NCBI GenBank assembly: GCA_028687205.1
Contig: JAQUAP010000037.1
Span: 1-13,407, forward strand
Reading direction: 5' to 3'
Length of the DNA stretch: 13,407 nt
DNA from: Candidatus Omnitrophota bacterium
Lineage (GTDB): Bacteria; Omnitrophota; Gorgyraeia; Gygaellales; Profunditerraquicolaceae
The position numbers and the translations under genes are program-made. Shown here piece after piece: positions 7,087-13,407 of the stretch (its first letter is position 1; each line of letters starts with the position of its first letter). The notes under the pieces are model-generated. The model saw nothing but the letters and a program-made list of their open reading frames with translations. It searched no databases and was not told where the DNA came from.

Positions 7087-10000
7087 TTAATCTCCCTTTT
7101 TATGGTATTCTTGAATAGGTTTTACCTCTAAGCTGCCTTTTAATGCAGCCTCTACGCCATTTACCGCTGCCTGTGCCCCCTGGATTGTAGTAATACAAGG
7201 AACGCCGTAAGTAACGGCCAAGCTCCTGATCGGCTTCATATCTGACTGGCCGCGCGGGCCGGATGGAGTATTAATGACTAATTTCAGCTCTCCTTTTTTA
7301 ATCAGCCTTAATATACGCGTATCCCCTTCGTTAATTTTACCGGCGGGTTGCACCTTGATATTATTAGAAGTCAGCGCTTTATGCGTACCCTTAGTGGCAA
7401 TCAGCTCAAAATGCATATCCGAGAGTTTCTTGGCAATAAAGACGGTATCTCTTTTATCGCTATTTTTAACGCTGATAAAAACTTTTCCCTTTAAGGGAAG
7501 GTTCTGGTTTGCGGCGAGCTGGGATTTATAAAAGGCCTTGCCGAAAGAAGAATCTATCCCCATTACCTCTCCGGTTGACTTCATTTCCGGGCCTAATAAT
7601 ATATCCACCCCGGAAAAACGGGAAAACGGCAAAACCGATTCCTTAACGCAAATATGCCCGACTTTTTTCTCTGAAGTAAAGCCCGATTCTTTAAGGGTCT
7701 TGCCTGCCATTACCTTGGCTGCTACCTTGGCTAAAGGCACGCCGGTAGCCTTGCTGACAAAAGGGACAGTCCTTGAGGCGCGCGGATTCACCTCTAATAC
7801 ATAAACCTGCTCTCCTTTGACGGCAAATTGAATATTGATTAAACCTTTAACCCCTAATTCTTTGGCTAAGGCATAGGTATTTTTTTTGATTACCTCAATA
7901 ATATCGTCTCCTAAGGTATGCGCGGGGATAACGCAGGCGGAGTCCCCTGAATGCACCCCCGCCTCTTCGATATGTTCCATAATCCCGCCGATGACGGTGA
8001 GCTTGCCGTCAGAGATCGCATCCACATCTACCTCTACAGCATCCTCTAAAAATTTATCTATTAAGACCGGGCGGCCTGCCGATGCCTCCTGGGCTTCCTG
8101 GATAAACCCGGAGAGGGTCTTTTCGTCATAGATTATTTTCATTGCCCGGCCGCCTAAAACATAAGATGGCCTGACTAATACCGGAAAGCCGATGCGCCTG
8201 GCAATCTCCATTATTGCTTTTTTTCCGCTGGCTGAGCCGTTTTCCGGCTGGCTAAGCTTTAATTTTTTAAGCACTTTGGCAAATTTGTCCCTGTCTTCTG
8301 CCCGGTCAATGGAATTAACGCTGGTGCCGATAATGCGCGCGCCTGCTTTTTCTAACTGCCGGGCTAAATTTAAAGGAGTCTGTCCGCCTAATTGCACAAT
8401 CACCCCGTCCGGTTTTTCTTTATCAATGATATTCATCACGTCTTCAAAGGTGAGCGGCTCAAAATAAAGCCTGTCCGAAGTATCGTAATCCGTAGAAACG
8501 GTTTCGGGGTTAGAATTCACCATAATCGTCTCGTAGCCTAACTCTTTAAGGGCAAAAGAAGCATGGCAGCAGCAATAATCAAATTCAATCCCCTGGCCGA
8601 TCCTGTTGGGGCCGCCGCCTAAAATCATAATTTTTTTCTTTTTCGTAACCTGTACCTCATCATCCTCTTCATACGTAGAATAATAATACGGGGTATGGGC
8701 CTTAAATTCCGCGGCGCAGGTATCTACCAGCTTAAAAGTAGCCCGGATATTATTCTTTTTCCGCCAGGCCCTTACCGAAATTTCATCGCTCTGAATAAAT
8801 CCGGCAATTTGCCGGTCGCTGAAACCGTATTCCTTGGCCTTACGCAGCGATTCCAGGCTCAAAGCCTTATTTCTGCCGAATTCTCTTTTTAAATCATTCT
8901 CTAAATCTACGATCTCCCGGATATTCTCAATAAACCAGGGGTCGATTTTAGTGAGTGCACATATTTCTTTGGTGCTGTATCCTTTTTGGAGGGCATATTT
9001 GATATAGAAGATCCGCGACGCATTCGGCTTTTTTAATCTCTGCCTGATTTTTTTATCGGGAATCTTATTGTAGCTTAGCTTGCTATCCAGGCCGTAATGG
9101 CTGATCTCTAACCCCCTTAAACCTTTTTGCAGGGCCTCTTTAAAGGTGCGTCCGATAGCCATTGTCTCGCCGACTGATTTCATTGCTACGCCCAGGATAT
9201 CTTTTGCTTCCGGGAATTTTTCAAAAGTAAACCTGGGAATTTTTACTACGCAGTAATCAATTGCCGGCTCAAAACAGGCCGGCGTTTCCTTAGTAATATC
9301 ATTGGGTATTTCATCCAAGGTATAACCGACTGCTAATTTTGCGGCAATTTTAGCGATGGGAAAACCGGTAGCCTTGGAAGCTAATGCCGAACTCCGGGAA
9401 ACCCGCGGGTTCATTTCAATGATAACCATCCGGCCGGTCTTGGGATGGACGGCAAATTGGATATTCGAACCGCCGGTCTCAACGCCGATTTCACGGATGC
9501 AGGCAATTGCCGCGTCACGCATCTTCTGGTACTCTTTATCAGTCAGGGTCTGGATAGGGGCAACGGTAATACTGTCTCCGGTGTGTATTCCCATCGGGTC
9601 AAAATTTTCGATAGAACAAATAACCACGACATTATCTTTTAAATCGCGCATCACCTCTAATTCAAATTCTTTCCAGCCGATTACCGACTCTTCAATCAGG
9701 ATCTCACTGATCATGCTTGATTCAAGGCCGCGCCGGGCCAATTCCCTGAATTCCTTCATATTATAAGCTGTGCCGGCGCCTGTCCCGCCCAGGTTAAAAC
9801 TCGGCCGGATAATCAAAGGGAACCCTATTTTTCCCGCAGCCTTAATCGCCCCTTTTAAATCATATGCCTTGTCGCTCTCAGGCAGGTCCAGGCCGATCTT
9901 GCGCATTGCCTCCTTAAATAATAACCTGTCTTCGCCTTTTTTAATCGCCTTGATGTCCGCGCCGATAGTTTCGACTTTATACCTCTTTAATATTCCTTTT

Positions 10001-10311
10001 TCCGCCAAGCCTACGGTAAGATTTAAAGCGGTCTGCCCTCCCAATGTAGGAAGCAGGGCGTCGGGTTTTTCTTTAGCAATGATCTTTTCTAATACCTCGG
10101 CAGTCAATGGTTCGATATAGGTCTTATCGCTAAGCTCGGGGTCAGTCATAATCGTGGCCGGATTTGAATTTACCAGGACTACCTTATACCCCTCCTGCTT
10201 TAAAACTTTACAAGCCTGGCTTCCGGAATAATCAAATTCACAGGCTTGGCCTATGACAATCGGCCCGGAACCGATGATTAAAATTGTCTTGATATCTTTT
10301 CTTTTAGGCAT
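7087..10311 (-). CDS. carB: Carbamoyl-phosphate synthase large subunit
   Basis: CarB makes carbamoyl phosphate from bicarbonate, two ATP and ammonia supplied by CarA, feeding pyrimidine and arginine synthesis. At 1074 aa it is full length and has two homologous halves. The first opens with ILIIGSGPIVIGQACEFDYS near the N-terminus and contains RPSFNLGGTGAGTAYN. The second opens with IMILGGGPNRIGQGIEFDYC and contains RPSYVLGGRAMKIIYD. Both are ATP-grasp domains with the paired LGGQT motifs (TLGGQTALN and QLGGQTPLN). The region between them is the oligomerisation domain. The last about 140 residues form the MGS-like allosteric domain (VFISVKNSDKRD, ATKGTHKAL, NTPSGP), the effector-binding site in known enzymes. 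The ATG overlaps the carA stop by 8 nt. The first-half glycine loop reads GTGAGTA where GTGGGIA is usual. Confidence 0.98.
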   Translation of the reverse strand: MPKRKDIKTILIIGSGPIVIGQACEFDYSGSQACKVLKQEGYKVVLVNSNPATIMTDPELSDKTYIEPLTAEVLEKIIAKEKPDALLPTLGGQTALNLTVGLAEKGILKRYKVETIGADIKAIKKGEDRLLFKEAMRKIGLDLPESDKAYDLKGAIKAAGKIGFPLIIRPSFNLGGTGAGTAYNMKEFRELARRGLESSMISEILIEESVIGWKEFELEVMRDLKDNVVVICSIENFDPMGIHTGDSITVAPIQTLTDKEYQKMRDAAIACIREIGVETGGSNIQFAVHPKTGRMVIIEMNPRVSRSSALASKATGFPIAKIAAKLAVGYTLDEIPNDITKETPACFEPAIDYCVVKIPRFTFEKFPEAKDILGVAMKSVGETMAIGRTFKEALQKGLRGLEISHYGLDSKLSYNKIPDKKIRQRLKKPNASRIFYIKYALQKGYSTKEICALTKIDPWFIENIREIVDLENDLKREFGRNKALSLESLRKAKEYGFSDRQIAGFIQSDEISVRAWRKKNNIRATFKLVDTCAAEFKAHTPYYYSTYEEDDEVQVTKKKKIMILGGGPNRIGQGIEFDYCCCHASFALKELGYETIMVNSNPETVSTDYDTSDRLYFEPLTFEDVMNIIDKEKPDGVIVQLGGQTPLNLARQLEKAGARIIGTSVNSIDRAEDRDKFAKVLKKLKLSQPENGSASGKKAIMEIARRIGFPVLVRPSYVLGGRAMKIIYDEKTLSGFIQEAQEASAGRPVLIDKFLEDAVEVDVDAISDGKLTVIGGIMEHIEEAGVHSGDSACVIPAHTLGDDIIEVIKKNTYALAKELGVKGLINIQFAVKGEQVYVLEVNPRASRTVPFVSKATGVPLAKVAAKVMAGKTLKESGFTSEKKVGHICVKESVLPFSRFSGVDILLGPEMKSTGEVMGIDSSFGKAFYKSQLAANQNLPLKGKVFISVKNSDKRDTVFIAKKLSDMHFELIATKGTHKALTSNNIKVQPAGKINEGDTRILRLIKKGELKLVINTPSGPRGQSDMKPIRSLAVTYGVPCITTIQGAQAAVNGVEAALKGSLEVKPIQEYHKKGD

Positions 10312-11407
10312 GTTTTTTCATTAAAGCGATAAAATCCCTAAACAGATACTCCGCATCATGCGGGCCGCAAGAAGCCTCGGGATGGAACTGCACGGAAAAT
10401 ACCGGTAATTTTTTATGCCGCATCCCTTCTAAGGTCTGGTCATTCAAATTGATATGCGTAGCCTCTATTTTGCTTTGGTCCAGTGAATCTATATCTACGC
10501 AAAATCCGTGGTTCTGGGCCGTAATAGAAACTTTTCCGGTCTTTAAGTCTTTTACCGGGTGGTTTGCGCCGTGATGGCCGAATTTAAGTTTATAGGTCTT
10601 GCCTCCTAATGCTAAACCGAGCATCTGATGCCCCAGGCAAATCCCGAAGATCGGTAATTTGCCGATGAGTTTGTGCGTGGTTTGAATAACATATTTAACT
10701 GCTGCCGGGTCCCCGGGGCCATTTGGTAAGAGCAGGCCATCGGGCTTGAGGCCTAAAATTTCTTCGGCAGATGCTTCCGCAGGTAAGACAATAACCTGGC
10801 ATTTATATCTGGCCAATTCCCGCAAGATATTATATTTCACCCCGCAATCAAGCACTGCTACCTTATATGCCCCCTGTTGAATACCCGGCCAAAGATATTT
10901 TTTATCCACGGTTACCTGCTTTACTAAATCAATACCTACTAATCCCAAAGAATGCTTGGCTTTTTTAATTAAGCTCTTCTCGTCTAGATCTATGGTTGAA
11001 AGCACCGCCTTCATTGCCCCTGCTTTTCTGAGATGTAAAGTAAGCGCCCGCGTATCTATGCCTTCAATGCCTAAAATTTTATTTTCTTTAAGATACTCAT
11101 CCAGGGATTGTTTACTGCGCCAATTGCTGGCAATCTTACTGCACTCCTTGACGGCAAACCCTTCCAGGAAAGGCCTGCGCGACTCCGCATCTTCTTTATT
11201 CACGCCATAATTACCGATTAACGGATAAGTCATCGCTACAATCTGGCCTTTATAAGAAGGGTCGGTAAGGACCTCCTGGTAGCCGGTCATACCGGTGTTA
11301 AATACAACCTCGCCGTATCTTTCGCCGCTGGCGCCGAAAGACCGGCCCTTAAATATCTTCCCGTCTTCTAAGGCTAATATGGCTTGCATTGTTTTAAGTT
11401 TTAGCAT
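10304..11407 (-). CDS. carA: Carbamoyl-phosphate synthase small (glutaminase) subunit
   Basis: CarA hydrolyses glutamine and channels ammonia to CarB. The N-terminal domain (about 1-170) has FNTGMTGYQEVLTDPSYKGQ (36-55) and GIDTRALT. The C-terminal class I amidotransferase domain has LPNGPGDP (227-234), the nucleophile Cys257 in IFGICLGHQML, and His342/Glu344 in VQFHPEAS. The listed start (11407) overlaps the pyrG end by 14 nt and has only an AGG directly against it. An internal Met at position 7 (ATG at 11389-11387) gives MQAILALEDG, which fits the usual family N-terminus better. It lacks a clear Shine-Dalgarno too, so the start is unsettled; the reading frame is not. At 361-367 aa its length is normal. 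Confidence 0.96.
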   Translation of the reverse strand: MLKLKTMQAILALEDGKIFKGRSFGASGERYGEVVFNTGMTGYQEVLTDPSYKGQIVAMTYPLIGNYGVNKEDAESRRPFLEGFAVKECSKIASNWRSKQSLDEYLKENKILGIEGIDTRALTLHLRKAGAMKAVLSTIDLDEKSLIKKAKHSLGLVGIDLVKQVTVDKKYLWPGIQQGAYKVAVLDCGVKYNILRELARYKCQVIVLPAEASAEEILGLKPDGLLLPNGPGDPAAVKYVIQTTHKLIGKLPIFGICLGHQMLGLALGGKTYKLKFGHHGANHPVKDLKTGKVSITAQNHGFCVDIDSLDQSKIEATHINLNDQTLEGMRHKKLPVFSVQFHPEASCGPHDAEYLFRDFIALMKKHA

Positions 11408-12998
11408 CCTGGGCCGCTTTGATAAACCCCTTGAATAACGGGTGGGCTTTATCGGGTTTGGATTTAAATTCCGGGTGAAACTGCACAGCGATAAAGTAGG
11501 GGTGGCCTTTTAACTCTACGACTTCAACTAAATTTTTCTTGAGATATATGCCGGAAAAAAACAGTCCTTTCTTCTCTAATAACTTCCGGTAGGCGTTGTT
11601 AAACTCATACCTGTGCCGGTGCCGCTCCCAAACCAGGGACTGGCCAAAGACCTTAAAAGCGAGGGAATTCTTTTTAATCTTGCAAGGATATGCCCCCAGG
11701 CGCATTGTCCCGCCCAAATCCTTAATCTTCTTTTGCTCTGCCAACAAACTGATTACGGGATGCCTTGTCTTAAGTTGAAATTCAGTGGAGTTTGCCTCTT
11801 TTAAGCCGCAAACACCCCTGGCAAATTCTATCACCGCACATTGCATTCCCAGGCAAAGCCCCAAAAAGGGGACTTTATTTTCACGCGCGAATTTAATCGC
11901 CTTAATCTTTCCTTCGATCCCCCGATAACCAAAACCTCCGGGCACCAGCACTCCCGAGACCTGCGCCAGAAGTTTATCCGCACCTTTCTTTTCAATATCC
12001 TCGGAGTCCACCCGCACAATCTCAACTTTACAATTATTGGCAATACCTGCGTGCGCTAATGCTTCATAGATGGATTTATAAGCATCCTGCAAGGCGATAT
12101 ATTTACCGACCAGGGCAATCTTAACTTTACCTCCGGGATGAAGCGCCCTTTCGACAACATTCTTCTCCCAATCTTTTAAATCCGAAAACTTACAGATGAG
12201 ATTAAAGTGGCTTAGGATAATTTCATCTAAAATCTGCTTTTTAAAAACTAACGGGACCTGGTAGATCGAGCCCACATCCCTGGCTTCGATAACCGCTTCT
12301 TTCCTGACATTACAGAATAAAGATATCTTTTCTTTTACCTCTTCTGACAGAGATTCCTCTGTGCGGCAGATAAGGGCATCGGGCTGGATCCCGATTTCGC
12401 GCAAGGTCCCCACGCTGTGCTGGGTAGGCTTGGTCTTGATTTCACCCGCAACCTTTATATAGGGCACCAGGGTCACGTGGGCATAGAATACGTTCTGGTA
12501 TCCTGCGTCCAGCCTGAACTGCCGGGCAGCCTCTAAAAAAGGAAGACTTTCAATATCGCCTACTGTGCCGCCGATCTCAACGATAAGCACAGCGGCCTGG
12601 GAGACCTCAGCGGCCTTTTTGATCCTCTCCTTGATCTCATTAGTAATGTGGGGGATTACCTGGATGGTTTTGCCTAAATAATCGCCGTGCCTCTCCCTGG
12701 CGATTACGGCATTGTAGACCTGGCCGGTGGTCACATTATTGAATTTGGTAGTTTTAGTATGGGTAAACCTTTCGTAATGCCCCAAGTCTAAATCTGTTTC
12801 TGCTCCGTCATCGGTAACATAGACTTCGCCGTGCTGATAGGGATTCATTGTCCCGGGGTCAATATTGATATAGGGGTCAAATTTCATCAGCGCGACTTTT
12901 AAGCCGCGGGATTCCAGGATCTTCCCGATGGAAGCAGAAGTGATCCCTTTGCCTAAACTCGAGATTACGCCGCCGGTTACAAATATGTATTTAGCCAT
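11394..12998 (-). CDS. pyrG: CTP synthase (glutamine-hydrolysing)
   Basis: PyrG aminates UTP to CTP using ATP and glutamine. The N-terminal amidoligase domain begins MAKYIFVTGGVISSLGKG, the family's standard opening with its P-loop. It also contains DPYINIDPGTMNPYQHGEV and the nucleotide-binding DLGHYERF. The C-terminal amidotransferase domain has VPGGFGYRG, the nucleophile Cys in FLGLCLGMQCAV (Cys382 from this start) and HPE in AVQFHPEF. Length is 534 aa, as in B. subtilis. The preceding ATG (12999-13001) would add one Met, but GTGAGG upstream is spaced better for 12998 and the family start matches, so I chose 12998. It is the first gene of the operon, behind the promoter at 13101-13128 and the leader hairpin at 13021-13061. 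Confidence 0.97.
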   Translation of the reverse strand: MAKYIFVTGGVISSLGKGITSASIGKILESRGLKVALMKFDPYINIDPGTMNPYQHGEVYVTDDGAETDLDLGHYERFTHTKTTKFNNVTTGQVYNAVIARERHGDYLGKTIQVIPHITNEIKERIKKAAEVSQAAVLIVEIGGTVGDIESLPFLEAARQFRLDAGYQNVFYAHVTLVPYIKVAGEIKTKPTQHSVGTLREIGIQPDALICRTEESLSEEVKEKISLFCNVRKEAVIEARDVGSIYQVPLVFKKQILDEIILSHFNLICKFSDLKDWEKNVVERALHPGGKVKIALVGKYIALQDAYKSIYEALAHAGIANNCKVEIVRVDSEDIEKKGADKLLAQVSGVLVPGGFGYRGIEGKIKAIKFARENKVPFLGLCLGMQCAVIEFARGVCGLKEANSTEFQLKTRHPVISLLAEQKKIKDLGGTMRLGAYPCKIKKNSLAFKVFGQSLVWERHRHRYEFNNAYRKLLEKKGLFFSGIYLKKNLVEVVELKGHPYFIAVQFHPEFKSKPDKAHPLFKGFIKAAQDAKT

Positions 12999-13020
12999 CA
13001 TACCTCACTAATAAATAGAA

Positions 13021-13061
13021 AAGGCGTTTTGCAGCCGACAATCCGGCCTTAAAAACGCCTT
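13021..13061 (-). terminator. Candidate attenuator hairpin in the pyrG leader
   Basis: AAGGCGTTTT (13021-13030) is a perfect inverted repeat of AAAACGCCTT (13052-13061), a 10-bp stem. Within the 21-nt loop a second stem forms from GCCG (13034-13037) and CGGC (13044-13047) around six bases. On the minus strand, the pyrG transcript, the structure runs straight into a U-rich tract (TTTTCTATTT, counting the last stem bases) and then the GTGAGG ribosome binding site. This is the shape of an intrinsic terminator placed inside a leader, so premature termination control of the whole operon is plausible. A bidirectional terminator or a protein-bound hairpin are alternatives. I recognise no known riboswitch, and the leader does not begin with the G-run used by Bacillus pyrG control. 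Confidence 0.5.
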
Positions 13062-13077
13062 CGTTTAATTTTGGATA

Positions 13078-13093
13078 AGTTCTGCTTCGAACT
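13078..13093. other. Small hairpin at the predicted start of the pyrG transcript
   Basis: AGTTC (13078-13082) and GAACT (13089-13093) form a 5-bp stem with a 6-nt loop. The predicted transcription start is near 13094, so the RNA would begin almost directly with this hairpin, which could protect its 5' end or take part in leader folding. With only five base pairs, chance is a fair explanation. Confidence 0.25.
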
Positions 13094-13100
13094 GCTATAC

Positions 13101-13128
13101 AATATACCATATTTAAGGAAAATGTCAA
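13101..13128 (-). promoter_or_regulatory. Sigma70-type promoter for the nucleotide operon
   Basis: The minus strand reads a perfect TTGACA (-35, 13123-13128), a 16-nt spacer and TATATT (-10, 13101-13106), which matches five of six consensus bases. Predicted transcription begins near 13094, about 95 nt before the pyrG ATG, so the leader contains the hairpin at 13021-13061. The last two bases of the -35 region coincide with the edge of the palindrome cluster at 13127-13158. Confidence 0.65.
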
Positions 13129-13184
13129 CCCTTCGGAACACGCCGATCCCTCAGGGTTGATGGTGAGCGCAGCCGAACCATCAA
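13127..13184. repeat. REP-like palindrome cluster upstream of pyrG
   Basis: Two adjoining hairpin units are visible. The first pairs AACCCT (13127-13132) with AGGGTT (13153-13158), with an inner TCGG (13133-13136)/CCGA (13143-13146) stem. The second pairs TTGATGGT (13157-13164) with ACCATCAA (13177-13184) around a 12-nt loop; the units share two bases. The core GGTGAGCGCAGCCGAACC resembles the GGTGAGCG-AGTCGAACC type of small repeat scattered between genes in many environmental bacterial genomes; that match is from memory. On the plus strand the second hairpin is followed by five T, so it could also stop transcription in that direction, though no plus-strand gene is present. Confidence 0.5.
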
Positions 13185-13186
13185 TT

Positions 13187-13212
13187 TTTAAACCGGTTAA
13201 TCCGGATTTAAA
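13187..13212. repeat. Inverted repeat overlapping the stop codon of the upstream gene
   Basis: TTTAAA-CCGG (13187-13196) and CCGG-A-TTTAAA (13202-13212) form a 10-bp stem with a single bulged base and a 5-nt loop. It covers the TAA stop at 13208-13210 of the partial gene upstream. It could end or stabilise that transcript, but the bases after it on the minus strand are A-rich and not U-rich, so it is not a standard intrinsic terminator. Confidence 0.35.
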
Positions 13213-13407
13213 GAGCGCTCTTATTTTTAAGGGCCTGCTTAGCTCTATCCGGAAACCCCTTTTTAGACTGAAAACACAGGACCTTTTGCGCTACTACGTC
13301 TGACATTATTCTTAAGCCCCGGCTGCTGGCATCATAAACGCCGATAAGGTCTTCAAACTTAGCGGATTCGGGCATCAGGGTCGCAAATAAATTTTTTAAC
13401 TGCGTAA
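13208..13407 (-). CDS. C-terminal end of an unrecognised protein, 5' part outside window
   Basis: The minus-strand frame from 13405 down to the TAA at 13208-13210 is open for 65 codons and continues beyond the window edge. The product has a normal soluble composition: it starts TQLKNLFATLMPESAKFEDL and ends in a basic tail rich in Lys, including GFPDRAKQALKNKSAL. The middle contains LIGVYDASSRGLRIMSDVVA. I do not recognise a family from this fragment. It is transcribed in the same direction as pyrG, but about 210 nt of palindromes, promoter and leader separate them, so it probably belongs to another transcription unit. The real reading could in principle be a chance frame; the length without a stop up to the edge and reasonable codon use favour a gene. 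Confidence 0.6.
   Translation of the reverse strand, partial: TQLKNLFATLMPESAKFEDLIGVYDASSRGLRIMSDVVAQKVLCFQSKKGFPDRAKQALKNKSAL

Noticed and set aside
9356..9766. Plus-strand open frame of 136 codons opposite carB
   Set aside because: The minus strand encodes intact, highly conserved CarB here; the opposite frame is a by-product of its codon use.
13002..13100. Known riboswitch (purine, PRPP/ykkC type) or PyrR site in the pyrG leader
   Set aside because: I looked for the conserved core sequences I know for these elements and did not see them; only generic hairpins are present.
13157..13189. Intrinsic terminator on the plus strand (8-bp stem followed by TTTTT)
   Set aside because: The shape fits, but no plus-strand gene precedes it; the sequence resembles a REP-like repeat, so I list it as a repeat.

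Overview
The window is a compact stretch of bacterial chromosome in which every gene lies on the minus strand. Its core is a seven-gene nucleotide-biosynthesis run. In transcription order (high to low coordinates) it reads pyrG, carA, carB, purS, purQ, purL, purF, with spacings from a 14-nt overlap to a 3-nt gap. Upstream of pyrG (13002-13207) are a good sigma70-type promoter, a leader with a strong hairpin close to the pyrG start, and a cluster of palindromes resembling the small dispersed REP-like repeats of some environmental bacteria. Beyond them is the C-terminal end of an unrecognised protein that runs off the window edge. Downstream of purF (2381-2557) a second promoter-like sequence and a 15-nt palindrome precede a new operon. 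That operon starts with two consecutive antiporter-like membrane subunits of the complex I / Mrp / energy-converting hydrogenase superfamily; the second is cut off by the window start.

Organism: purines are made with the three-part FGAM synthase (PurS + PurQ + small PurL) and an iron-sulfur-type PurF with an N-terminal Cys after Met. This rules out gammaproteobacteria with the large fused PurL. Moderate GC, tight gene packing, the mixed pyrimidine-purine gene order, complex I-like antiporter subunits and REP-like repeats would fit an uncultured anaerobe, for example a Candidatus Omnitrophota-type lineage. The lineage call is inference only; no rRNA or marker tree is available here.

Function: PyrG, CarA (with CarB), PurQ (with PurS/PurL) and PurF all use glutamine amide nitrogen. 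The operon therefore joins the glutamine-consuming steps of CTP, carbamoyl phosphate, phosphoribosylamine and FGAM formation under one promoter. Other steps of both pathways (purD, purN, purM, purE/K, purC, purB, purH, pyrB, pyrC, pyrD, pyrE, pyrF) are not in the window. No coding gene has a visible frameshift or internal stop. I see no transposase, CRISPR array, tRNA or rRNA.
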